Part shown: in pieces, positions 53,812 to 61,665 of the stretch | Position numbering within the stretch: position 1 is the first letter of the stretch | How the letters are laid out: every line of letters begins with the position of its first letter | DNA from: a virus | Reading direction: 5' to 3' (one strand) | Length of the DNA: 64,000 nucleotides | IMG/VR virus record: IMGVR_UViG_3300034121_001409 | Location: 1-64,000 of that record | Translations under genes and position numbers: made by a program | The notes under the pieces: model-generated | The model's input: the letters and a program-made list of their open reading frames with translations, nothing else | Told to the model about the DNA's origin: nothing | Database searches by the model: none

Positions 53812-54446
53812 AATTCAGATTGGTTGAAAGTCGAGCCGGAGCTAAACTTTTCTTTTGTTGGTTTTTCTTTTGTAGAAGTCAACTTGTTATAAAAATGTTC
53901 CTTAAACTTATCATACGTAAGGTTTTTTGTTTTTAATGATGAATGATACTCTTTTACCTCTGATAATGATTTATCTATTTTGTATGATGAATACTGTAAT
54001 TTTAATCCATCCATTATCTCATCCCATTTTAACTGCAAAGAAAATTTTTCAATTTTTTCTTTATATTTATTATTAGATAAGTCTTTTATTAAATCAGTAT
54101 TTAATTGTGTGCGTTTTACCGTTGACGGTTTTACCGTTGACGGCTTTTCAGTAAACGGTGATTCGAAAAACGTATATTCATTCTCAGAAAACTTTCCGGA
54201 TTCCCCTCTCACTTTTGCTATAGAGCAATATCCTTTTTCAATCAATTCTTTTATTGTGTTTTTAACAGCATCTCTTCCTTCTGTGGTGATAGCCAATAAT
54301 CCATTTACAGATAATTGCCATCCAACAGGAAAGGATAATACTAATGTAAATAACCCTTTTGCTCTTAAAGATAAGTTTGGGTCTTTTAAATAAACATTCG
54401 AAACTACTGTGTAATTTGTTTCCCTTTTGACTCTTATTATTTCCAT
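53808..54446 (-). CDS. Replication-initiator/replisome-organiser-like protein (212 aa)
   Basis: The N-terminal domain (YLKDPNLSLRAKGLFTLVLS, then GWQLSVNGLLAITTEGRDAV, residues about 20-80) is the winged-helix pattern shared by phage replication initiators. A linker of repeated STVKP units (about 97-112) is followed by a charged helical C-terminal domain and the tail STFNQSEL. The linker-coding DNA holds four 15-bp iteron-like repeats, as in lambda gene O. It starts after a small ORF and overlaps the triple-GroES gene by four bases. Confidence 0.75.
   Translation of the reverse strand: MEIIRVKRETNYTVVSNVYLKDPNLSLRAKGLFTLVLSFPVGWQLSVNGLLAITTEGRDAVKNTIKELIEKGYCSIAKVRGESGKFSENEYTFFESPFTEKPSTVKPSTVKRTQLNTDLIKDLSNNKYKEKIEKFSLQLKWDEIMDGLKLQYSSYKIDKSLSEVKEYHSSLKTKNLTYDKFKEHFYNKLTSTKEKPTKEKFSSGSTFNQSEL
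54113..54172. repeat. Four 15-bp iteron-like repeats, possible origin
   Basis: Two identical units GTTTTACCGTTGACG (54113-54127 and 54128-54142) are followed by two diverged units, GCTTTTCAGTAAACG and GTGATTCGAAAAACG. They lie inside the initiator-like gene. To the left, 54030-54090 is very AT-rich, as expected for an unwinding element. The arrangement parallels the lambda origin within gene O. Confidence 0.5.
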
Positions 54447-54449
54447 ATT

Positions 54450-54551
54450 TTATTTTAAAACAATACCGCCCAAGACTACTCGGATATTACAGGTATCCTC
54501 ATTGAAAAGGGCGATAGATTTTTTATATTTTTTAGTATCCTGTAAATACAT
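54450..54551 (-). CDS. Small ORF (33 aa) between XRE and initiator genes
   Basis: The ATG at 54551 starts MYLQDTKKYKKSIALFNED and the frame continues to GGIVLK, stopping three bases before the initiator ATG at 54446. A TATATTTG box (54559-54566) with ATTG 18 bp further upstream ends seven bases before the ATG. Spacing and promoter favour expression, but so short a product cannot be confirmed by sequence alone. Confidence 0.45.
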   Translation of the reverse strand: MYLQDTKKYKKSIALFNEDTCNIRVVLGGIVLK

Positions 54552-54558
54552 AACTCTG

Positions 54559-54588
54559 CAAATATACACTTTATTTTCAAAAATCAAT
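54559..54588 (-). promoter_or_regulatory. Possible promoter for initiator/chaperonin genes
   Basis: On the minus strand: ATTG, 18 bp, TATATTTG. The -7 box is perfect; spacing is two bases shorter than at the four other sites. The -33 part overlaps the last codons of the XRE gene. Confidence 0.45.
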
Positions 54589-54829
54589 GCTCCGGCAAAA
54601 CTCTTACCTTTGCACCGACAGCCTGAGCCACTCTCACAAGGGTATCCATATTCGGGTTACTATGCATATTAAACAGCAAACTTAAGGAGACTTCAGATAT
54701 CCCTGTCATCTTATTCAGCTTTCTCTGATTAATTTTTTTTGCCTTCATTATGGTCTTTATGTCGCTCAAAATCACAAACTTATCATCCTGAGTGTCGGGT
54801 TTTTTAATTTTATTTATAAATTTTTCCAT
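54584..54829 (-). CDS. XRE/Cro-CI type transcriptional regulator (81 aa)
   Basis: A single HTH domain: KKINQRKLNKMTGISEVSLS (residues 31-50), then NPNMDTLVRVAQAVGAKVRVL. This is the lambda-repressor-like fold with N-terminal extension and no dimerisation domain beyond it. It stands at the head of the leftward arm and faces the tyrosine recombinase gene. The likely operator is the near-palindrome TACATTTGCAAACGTA at 54860-54875, which is made of both promoters' -7 boxes. It probably controls the choice between the arms. Confidence 0.88.
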   Translation of the reverse strand: MEKFINKIKKPDTQDDKFVILSDIKTIMKAKKINQRKLNKMTGISEVSLSLLFNMHSNPNMDTLVRVAQAVGAKVRVLPEH

Positions 54830-54859
54830 TTTTTTTATACTACTAATTAAAATTCTGTT

Positions 54860-54867
54860 TACATTTG
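54860..54867 (+). promoter_or_regulatory. -7 box of the rightward (recombinase/replication) promoter
   Basis: TACATTTG matches TAnnTTTG perfectly and lies 32 bases before the ATG at 54900. No TTG is found at 17-23 bp upstream, so the promoter may be weak or activator-dependent. It abuts the leftward -7 box. Confidence 0.5.
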
Positions 54868-54899
54868 CAAACGTAATACTTATCCTTTAATAAAACAAT
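54868..54899 (-). promoter_or_regulatory. Leftward promoter for the XRE regulator
   Basis: On the minus strand: ATTG (54896-54899), exactly 20 bp, TACGTTTG (54868-54875), then about 38 bases to the XRE ATG at 54829. The -33 part sits against the start codon of the recombinase gene. The footprint completely overlaps the opposite promoter. Confidence 0.7.
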
Positions 54900-55862
54900 A
54901 TGCATACTGAAATTATTCCTGAATCAAAAACTACAGCAAAGGTTATCTATCTTGACGCTGTTCCAAAGAGAAGACAATACCTATTAGAAAAAGCTACAAC
55001 ATTCTGTGAATGGAAGCAGGTTAAGTCTACCACAAGAGCAAACTACATTTCAATTATCACAGGATTTTTATCGAGAACAACTGAGCCGCTTAATTGGCTT
55101 ATGGTTCAGGATTACCTAAATATTCTTAGTGAAGAAAAATCCAAATCTACAGCTTGGATACAATCCAATGTGATAAAATCTTTTTTAGAATATTTGGAAG
55201 TTCAGTGTGATATTCAAAACGATGGTTGGAGAAAGGTTAACATAAAGAAATTTAATTACACCGGAGGCAACAAGGAATTTATAGAAGACAAATACTTTAA
55301 GGAGGTGTACAAGATGTTTGACTTTTCTAATATGTCTGATATTCGTGATTATACTGTCTTGAAAGTTTTGCAATCAACAGGCATGAGATTATCTGAGCCT
55401 TACAACATCCGGATTAAAGATATAAAAAAAATACACGACAGCAATGCGAATCCTGTGTATGTTGTTGACTCCATTCAGAAGGGTGGTCATCGCATGGTTG
55501 TGAAACTTCAGGCAGGAACTTTGGATGCGATAAAATTTTATCTGTCACTCAGAGGAACTTATGATAAGGATGATTATTTATTTATAGAGCATAAGTTTAA
55601 ATTTAGAAAACTATACAGACCATTAAACTCATCTGTCTTCTATAAAAAAATAACACAGATGTTTAAGGATGCCGGATGCGAGAATTTTACCACTCATGCT
55701 ATCCGTTATACAGCCGCTATAAAAACACTTGAAATAACCGGAGACGAAGCGATGGCTTCCCGAAAGCTGAATCATATATCCCCTAAGACTATTCAGTATT
55801 ACACAAAAGGGTATCGTGAGAATATAAATGCAATCAATGACATTAACATCGAAATAAATTAG
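54900..55862 (+). CDS. Tyrosine recombinase/integrase
   Basis: 320 aa with the complete catalytic set: R163 in TGMRLSE, K194 in QKGGHR, H266/R269 in THAIRY, H292 in LNHIS and Y300 or Y301 in TIQYYTKG. Residues about 38-105 form the SAM-like core-binding domain. Such enzymes integrate phage DNA or resolve multimers. Being the first gene of the rightward arm, beside an XRE regulator, it suggests temperate ability or a dimer-resolution role. No attachment site could be identified in the window. Confidence 0.92.
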   Translation: MHTEIIPESKTTAKVIYLDAVPKRRQYLLEKATTFCEWKQVKSTTRANYISIITGFLSRTTEPLNWLMVQDYLNILSEEKSKSTAWIQSNVIKSFLEYLEVQCDIQNDGWRKVNIKKFNYTGGNKEFIEDKYFKEVYKMFDFSNMSDIRDYTVLKVLQSTGMRLSEPYNIRIKDIKKIHDSNANPVYVVDSIQKGGHRMVVKLQAGTLDAIKFYLSLRGTYDKDDYLFIEHKFKFRKLYRPLNSSVFYKKITQMFKDAGCENFTTHAIRYTAAIKTLEITGDEAMASRKLNHISPKTIQYYTKGYRENINAINDINIEIN

Positions 55863-55863
55863 T

Positions 55864-57267
55864 ATGGCAAACAATCAATTCTTAGAACACTCCATATTGG
55901 GTACTATGCTCAATAACACATCTGCAATGATTATAGGATTGCAGAAAATTAATACACATGAAATTTTCAGCGATGATGTTTCTCAGTTGTGCTACAAAAA
56001 TATACAGGAGATGTTTTTATCTCAGGTGGAGGTAGACGCATTCTCGTTCAAGGAATACCTTACTAAGAAGAAAATGTTTTCGAGAGTAGGTGACGTTACT
56101 TACAAATCAATTTTTGCGCATAACCTTACGATGCCTAATTTCGAACAGAAGCTGCGCTCTCTGAGAGATAATTACATCTACAGGGTTCAGGTACAGACAG
56201 CGAATGATATCTTATCAAAAGCAGCTACAGGTTCTATTCCTCCGGCAGAACTTGCGTTGGAAGCTATCTCTGCTATTGAGGCTACTTTATCAGCAGATAA
56301 ATCAGACAGCACACAAGCTATAGGGTCTCTTTTGTTTCAACTGAATAAGCAAATGAAGAATCCTTCTGCAAAGAAAAATTATGTAACAACAGGCTATTCT
56401 GAGCTTGACGAGTTTGTGAAGTTTCAGGAAGGAGACTTGGTTGTTCTTGCTGCCCGACCATCTATGGGAAAAACAGCATTGCTTCTTGAGATAGCGAGAA
56501 GGCAGTCATTTTTAAACAACATTCCGGTAGCCATATTTTCATTAGAGATGGATGCAATGAGATACACTAAGCGTATAGCTGCTCGTTCTTTAAAGGTTAA
56601 CTCTTCTGTTTTCGATGAAGATTTTAAAGACAAAACCATTGAGAATGAATACAACTCATTAGTAACTAAATTTGCAAACTCTCCATTCTACATAGAGGAT
56701 GACCCTTCTATTACTGTAAATGCTTTATTTGCAAAAATCATAGTTCTTGCTGTATCAAAAAAAATCAGAACATTTGCTATTGACCACATGGGTCTTGTTA
56801 AGTTATTGTTTGATAAGAACAAAAACAAAACCGATGCTATTGGAGAGCTTACAAGTGGATTAAAAATGTTGGCAAGGAAACTTAGGGTCACTATAGTGGT
56901 TCTGAGCCAATTAAACCGAGCAGTAGAACAAAGACCTGTGCCAAGACCTATGCTTTCAGACCTTCGTGACTCCGGCTCTATTGAACAGGATGCGGATATT
57001 GTTATGTTTTTATACCGTACCGATTACTATCCTCAGACAAAATTTGAAGCTAAATCTACAGAGAAGCAGTTTGAGCATTTTAATGGCAAGTATGCGCTTC
57101 GTCATTATACAGAACATGGAGAGCTTCGTGTGGTTGATGTTTCAGGAACCTGTGAGGTTATTGTTGCCAAAAACCGAGATGGCAAAACAGGTAAATTATA
57201 TTTTGATTTCAAGAAGACCTTTGGTGGTTTTTATTACAACGAATCTATTTCATCACTTTTAAAATAA
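55864..57267 (+). CDS. dnaB: DnaB-like replicative helicase
   Basis: 467 aa: an N-terminal DnaB domain (LEHSILGTMLNN start) and a RecA-type C-terminal domain with Walker A ARPSMGKTALL near 197-206, Walker B region IRTFAIDHMGLV, LSQLNRAVEQRP and DLRDSGSIEQDAD (arginine-finger region). It unwinds DNA at the fork. It is one base after the recombinase gene. Two proteins ending in NQSEL, at 6000 and 53808, are candidate loaders. Confidence 0.95.
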   Translation: MANNQFLEHSILGTMLNNTSAMIIGLQKINTHEIFSDDVSQLCYKNIQEMFLSQVEVDAFSFKEYLTKKKMFSRVGDVTYKSIFAHNLTMPNFEQKLRSLRDNYIYRVQVQTANDILSKAATGSIPPAELALEAISAIEATLSADKSDSTQAIGSLLFQLNKQMKNPSAKKNYVTTGYSELDEFVKFQEGDLVVLAARPSMGKTALLLEIARRQSFLNNIPVAIFSLEMDAMRYTKRIAARSLKVNSSVFDEDFKDKTIENEYNSLVTKFANSPFYIEDDPSITVNALFAKIIVLAVSKKIRTFAIDHMGLVKLLFDKNKNKTDAIGELTSGLKMLARKLRVTIVVLSQLNRAVEQRPVPRPMLSDLRDSGSIEQDADIVMFLYRTDYYPQTKFEAKSTEKQFEHFNGKYALRHYTEHGELRVVDVSGTCEVIVAKNRDGKTGKLYFDFKKTFGGFYYNESISSLLK

Positions 57268-57272
57268 CAACA

Positions 57273-58439
57273 ATGAATTTCGAAAAGGAAGTTTACAACA
57301 AGGAGCGTGGTGTGTTCGTAGAACGCATTCCGGAGCATTCAGATGCTTGGCACGACAGAAGGATAAAAGGAATCGGTGCATCAGACATCGGTAGAATTTT
57401 AGGTCTTAATGATTACGAAGGCGGTAGCTGTATAGAAATCTTCCAAGAGAAGATTGGATTACGCCCTGCTTTCAGAGAGGGCAACAAGTTTACATTTTGG
57501 GGTCACAAACAGGAGCAGCTTATTGCGGATGCTTGGAAGTTTTACGATGGCACAGAAGATGGTTACATTAAAAATGAAGCGGAAGATAAAAAACAACGTG
57601 ATTGCAGAAATGTGTCAGGATTCTTCTCCAATGCCAAGTATCCACATTTGTTCACAAATCTTGACCGGATGATAAACAAGGGTGGCTTCAGGCTTGATGA
57701 CGGTAGTATCCTTTCTGACAATGCTATATTGGAAGTAAAGACAGCTTCATTTAATGTTGCAAAAAAATGGGAGGGCGGTATAGACCCTGCTTACGTTATG
57801 CAGGTGCAGCAGCAGATGATGATAATGGGTCTTGAATATGCGGAGATTGCTTTATTGGAATTAGACCGCAGAAACTTAAAGGTTTTCCCTATGGCTTTAT
57901 CTCCAAACTTGGTAAATCAGATTGAAGAGGAGTCTTATACCTTTTGGTACAAGATGGTTGAACCTGCTAAGGCATTGGCGCAGGAATATTTATTGGAAAA
58001 CGAAAGAGGTAATTTTGATAAGACTCAGAAAATTATGGCAGAGATTCAAAAACTTGAGCCTTCTGCTGACGCATCTGAGAGATACAAAGATTTCATGAAC
58101 GAAAGATGGTTATCTGAACCTAATATCCTAAAGGCTTCACCGGAGATTATTCAAAATATTATTGAGCTTAAATACTTCAAAGAAGTTGAAGCGGCAATAA
58201 AACCTGAATCGACACTTCGTGAGAACAGGATACGTGAGTTTTTTGGTGATGCAGTTTCTGAGTTATCAGGTAGAACACCGGATACCTTAGATTGCGAAGA
58301 GTATGGCAAGGTAACTTGGAAGACTCAGGGTGCAGAAGGCAAAACTAAAGTTCTGCGTACACAGGGTTTTAAAGCGGATGTTTCCGAGCTTGTAGAATCT
58401 GTAAAAAATACAGTAATCGCTAAATCACCACAGGTATGA
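57273..58439 (+). CDS. YqaJ-type viral recombinase/exonuclease
   Basis: 388 aa. WHDRRIKGIGASDIGRILG (residues 25-43) is the opening motif. GHKQEQLIADAW, FTNLDRMI, ILEVKTA (catalytic E-x-K) and MQVQQQMMIMG follow in the order expected for lambda-exonuclease-like PD-(D/E)XK enzymes. It should resect double-stranded ends to create single strands for RecT, whose gene is at 4611-5741. The C-terminal third is helical, with an ELSGRTPDT stretch. Confidence 0.92.
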   Translation: MNFEKEVYNKERGVFVERIPEHSDAWHDRRIKGIGASDIGRILGLNDYEGGSCIEIFQEKIGLRPAFREGNKFTFWGHKQEQLIADAWKFYDGTEDGYIKNEAEDKKQRDCRNVSGFFSNAKYPHLFTNLDRMINKGGFRLDDGSILSDNAILEVKTASFNVAKKWEGGIDPAYVMQVQQQMMIMGLEYAEIALLELDRRNLKVFPMALSPNLVNQIEEESYTFWYKMVEPAKALAQEYLLENERGNFDKTQKIMAEIQKLEPSADASERYKDFMNERWLSEPNILKASPEIIQNIIELKYFKEVEAAIKPESTLRENRIREFFGDAVSELSGRTPDTLDCEEYGKVTWKTQGAEGKTKVLRTQGFKADVSELVESVKNTVIAKSPQV

Positions 58440-59143
58440 AAGGAGTGATATATCTTGATATAGAGACTGCTCCAAAGGTTCAGTTCTATGCAGATGCAGA
58501 CGATTACACAAAGGAATATTTTGAGAAGAAATTTTCAGAGTCTAATCTTACAGAAAAAATGACGGTTGCTGAGTTTTACGAAAAGAAGGTTTCATTGTAC
58601 GCTGAATTTTCAAAGATTGTATGCTTGGTTCTTGCCACACATATAGCAGACAATACTTTTAAATTTAAGGTGCTGTATTCAGACAAAGACAATGCAGTTT
58701 TTTCTGAGACAACTTTACTTACAGCTTTCGCTGAGATTCTGAAAAAATCATCCGGTGTTCTTTGCGGTCACAACATTAAAGGTTTTGACATACCGTTCCT
58801 ATGTAAAAGATTTTTAGCAAATGGTCTTGAAGTACCTTCTGCATTAAATCCATACGGAAAGAAGCAGTGGGATATAAACCACATTGACACAATGGAGGCA
58901 GCTAAATTTGGCAATTTTCAGGGTGCAACAACTTTGGATAACCTATGTCATCTTCTTGGTATAAAATCTCCAAAGGGTGATATGGATGGCTCTATGGTTT
59001 CACAGGTGTATCACAACTCCGGTGAGGATGGATTAAACAAGATAGCCAATTACTGTGTAAAAGATGTGGAGGCTGCTGTATTGGTTGCAGACAGGCTTGT
59101 TGGAGGAAATAAATTAAATAACAAAATTAAAATCACATTCTAA
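58436..59143 (+). CDS. DEDDy 3'-5' exonuclease
   Basis: 235 aa. YLDIETAP (D8, E10) is Exo I; CGHNIKGFDIPFL is Exo II; YCVKDVEAA with Tyr and Asp is Exo III. The pattern is that of the proofreading-like exonuclease domain related to B-family polymerases, here standing alone without a polymerase. It overlaps its neighbours by four and one bases (ATGA, TAATG). It could trim 3' ends during recombination or supply proofreading to a host polymerase. Confidence 0.88.
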   Translation: MKGVIYLDIETAPKVQFYADADDYTKEYFEKKFSESNLTEKMTVAEFYEKKVSLYAEFSKIVCLVLATHIADNTFKFKVLYSDKDNAVFSETTLLTAFAEILKKSSGVLCGHNIKGFDIPFLCKRFLANGLEVPSALNPYGKKQWDINHIDTMEAAKFGNFQGATTLDNLCHLLGIKSPKGDMDGSMVSQVYHNSGEDGLNKIANYCVKDVEAAVLVADRLVGGNKLNNKIKITF

Positions 59144-59688
59144 TGGAACAGGAAAAAAAATATATCGGAATTGATGTAGGGAAAAACGGTTCAATTGTTG
59201 TTATAAATGCTGACAACTCAATAAATTGTTTTCCAATACCATTGATAGGAAAAACAAAACCAACGATTGATTTACATAGCATGAGGGAGCTATTTAAGAG
59301 TTTTAGTTATTATAAATCGCATATTGTGATAGAAGATGTTCACGCTCTATTTGGCAGTGCTGCATCCGCTACTTTCTCCTTTGGTTTCGTTGCCGGAGTT
59401 ATAGAAACTTTCTGTGTGGCAAATAGTTTGTCATACACAAAAGTAGCTCCTAAGAAATGGCAGGAAGAAATGTTCGCAGGTGTGCCTGTGCAGTACAAGC
59501 CATTAAAGAAGAGTGACAAGCCGAACTATAAACCTAAGTTAATGAAGGATACAAAAGCTATGGCTCTTATGGCGGTAAAAAGATTGTTCCCTAATCAGAA
59601 ATTAACCTTTGGTGAACGAGCAACAGTTCCTCACGATGGATTGGTGGATGCATTACTTATGGCAGAATACTCACGAAGAAATTATTAA
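59143..59688 (+). CDS. ruvC: RuvC-like Holliday junction resolvase
   Basis: 181 aa of RNase H fold. IGIDVGKNGS (D11), IVIEDVHALFG (E64), a lysine-rich DNA-binding loop and the final PHDGLVDALLMAEY (D165/D169) give the four acidic residues. It should cut four-way junctions and clear branched DNA before packaging. It starts in a TAATG overlap with the exonuclease. Confidence 0.92.
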   Translation: MEQEKKYIGIDVGKNGSIVVINADNSINCFPIPLIGKTKPTIDLHSMRELFKSFSYYKSHIVIEDVHALFGSAASATFSFGFVAGVIETFCVANSLSYTKVAPKKWQEEMFAGVPVQYKPLKKSDKPNYKPKLMKDTKAMALMAVKRLFPNQKLTFGERATVPHDGLVDALLMAEYSRRNY

Positions 59689-59704
59689 CAAGTAAAATAC
59701 GAAA

Positions 59705-59953
59705 ATGGAAAACGAAGAAAAAGAAAAAAGACATCAGGACTTTGCTCAGGGTGTAAGGGTTAAAACGATAAAAGGAAAGCATGGGGATTTCCAACTACTG
59801 AAGATTGATGTAGAAGATTTTACTGCATGGGCAGAGAAGAATAAAAACGAGTTTGGGAATGTCAGCATAGCTCTGTACAAAAGGAGGGTTGTTGATGAAT
59901 ATCTGAACTCACACAATCCGGTTAAATTCATTGAAAAAACAATAACACCATAA
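59705..59953 (+). CDS. Hypothetical small protein (82 aa)
   Basis: Begins MENEEKEKRHQDFAQGVRV and contains GKHGDFQLLKIDVEDFTAWAE with a basic end. A short beta-alpha protein lodged between resolvase and primase in a tight operon, so probably a replication accessory protein. No known family. Confidence 0.55.
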   Translation: MENEEKEKRHQDFAQGVRVKTIKGKHGDFQLLKIDVEDFTAWAEKNKNEFGNVSIALYKRRVVDEYLNSHNPVKFIEKTITP

Positions 59954-59955
59954 TT

Positions 59956-61665
59956 ATGCGAATATCTAAGGATACAATACAGAGTGCTTCTCAGGTTAAC
60001 ATCTACGATGCCCTGAGTCCTGTTCTTCCATTGAAGAAGATGGGTAATTTATATAAATGCAGATGTCCTTTCCATAATGAGAAATCAGCATCCTTTACCG
60101 TTAATCCGGAGCGCAACATTTACAAATGCTTCGGATGCGGAAAGGGAGGCGATGCCATCACATTCTTTATGGAACATGAGGGGTTTACCTTTCCTGAGTC
60201 CGTAAAGTATGTGTGTGAGCAGAACAAGATTCCTTTCGTAACAGACACCGATGGCGATGAGCAAGATGCTGTACAACAGAGAACATCAAAGATTCTTGAA
60301 ATAAACAGGGTAACCTTAGATTTCTTTAAATCTTTAATGAAGGGCAGCAAGTCTTACACTCAAGCAACAGGCAGGGGTTATTCGGATGAAACCATAACCA
60401 AGTGGGAGCTTGGTCACAGCTCTGCTCTGTTTACAAAACTTTACAAACATTTACAGGGCTTAAACTACAGCGATAGCGATATCTTTCTCTCCGGTGTAGT
60501 AAAACAGAAGGAAGATGGTGGTGCTTATGATGCATTCAGAGACAGGTGGATATTTCCGATACACAACGTATTCGGTAAGATTATTGGCTTTAGCGGCAGA
60601 AGGCTTCTTGAGACAACAAATCCAAAATACATCAACAGCTCAGAGACCGCAGTGTTCAAAAAATCAAATGAACTATTCGGGTTGTTCTTTGCCAAGAAGA
60701 GCATTATAGAGCATGACAACGCTATATTGGTAGAAGGAGCCACAGATGTTATTTCTATGCACCAAGCAGGTATATGCAACACCGTTGCAACTTTAGGTAC
60801 AGCATTTTCTGCGTCTCATGCTAAAATCATCAAGCGGTACACAGACAATGTTACCTCTCTTTTCGATGGAGACCAAGCCGGATTGAAGGCTACCTTTAAA
60901 TCATGCGAGGAGCTACTGAAGGAAGGTCTTATGGTTTACATCTGTCCACTTCCGGAAGGTAAAGACCCTGACCAATGTATCAGGGAAATGGGTGATGCAG
61001 AATTTAAGGATTACATTTCTGCCAACAGAAAGGAGTTTATAGAATACAGAACTTCACTTTTAAGTGAATCTGTAAACGAGAAAGCAAAGGTGGCAAAGGA
61101 ATTGTACCGGATGATAAACCTGCATCCTGACCGGATAGTGCGCAACGTTCTGCTTTCTGATTACAACAAGAAGTTCGGCTTTAAATTGGAATCCTACACA
61201 GCTACTAAAACTCAGGAGGAGTCAGAATCTCTTCCTATGGAATTTCACATCCTCAGAGTGATGCTGCTTTATGGTCAGGAGTATGACGTTCATTCTTATT
61301 TTAAACACACAGAGCAGAGAAATTATGTGTACTATTTTAAGAACATGGACTACCTTAAGTTATTCACCTTTATGATGGATAATCAGAATCTCAGTATAAC
61401 AGAAATTCTGCACAATGAAGACCAAGAGATAGCAGATACAGCCTCCGGAATCCTGAACACAAAATTTGATGTATCAGACAATCCGGTGTACGATATAATG
61501 AGCTGTTTTTTTGAAGCAGACAGACAGGTAATAGAAAAACTTGAGCAGGAGCTTTGGGAAAAAGGTTTAAATAAAAACTTTAAAAGCACCATGTCCTTAA
61601 TTGCTCTGCATAAGGAAGATATTCAAAATAATATTATGAACAATATAAATAAAGCAACATCATGA
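59956..61665 (+). CDS. dnaG: DnaG-type primase
   Basis: 569 aa. Zinc-binding domain CRCPFH (C35, C37, H40) with CFGCGKGGD (C58, C61), then the RNA polymerase/Toprim core: AILVEGATDVIS near 255 and SLFDGDQAGLKA near 302. The C-terminal part is helical and would bind the helicase. It makes RNA primers for the DnaB fork. The start is the ATG two bases after the previous stop. Confidence 0.95.
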   Translation: MRISKDTIQSASQVNIYDALSPVLPLKKMGNLYKCRCPFHNEKSASFTVNPERNIYKCFGCGKGGDAITFFMEHEGFTFPESVKYVCEQNKIPFVTDTDGDEQDAVQQRTSKILEINRVTLDFFKSLMKGSKSYTQATGRGYSDETITKWELGHSSALFTKLYKHLQGLNYSDSDIFLSGVVKQKEDGGAYDAFRDRWIFPIHNVFGKIIGFSGRRLLETTNPKYINSSETAVFKKSNELFGLFFAKKSIIEHDNAILVEGATDVISMHQAGICNTVATLGTAFSASHAKIIKRYTDNVTSLFDGDQAGLKATFKSCEELLKEGLMVYICPLPEGKDPDQCIREMGDAEFKDYISANRKEFIEYRTSLLSESVNEKAKVAKELYRMINLHPDRIVRNVLLSDYNKKFGFKLESYTATKTQEESESLPMEFHILRVMLLYGQEYDVHSYFKHTEQRNYVYYFKNMDYLKLFTFMMDNQNLSITEILHNEDQEIADTASGILNTKFDVSDNPVYDIMSCFFEADRQVIEKLEQELWEKGLNKNFKSTMSLIALHKEDIQNNIMNNINKATS

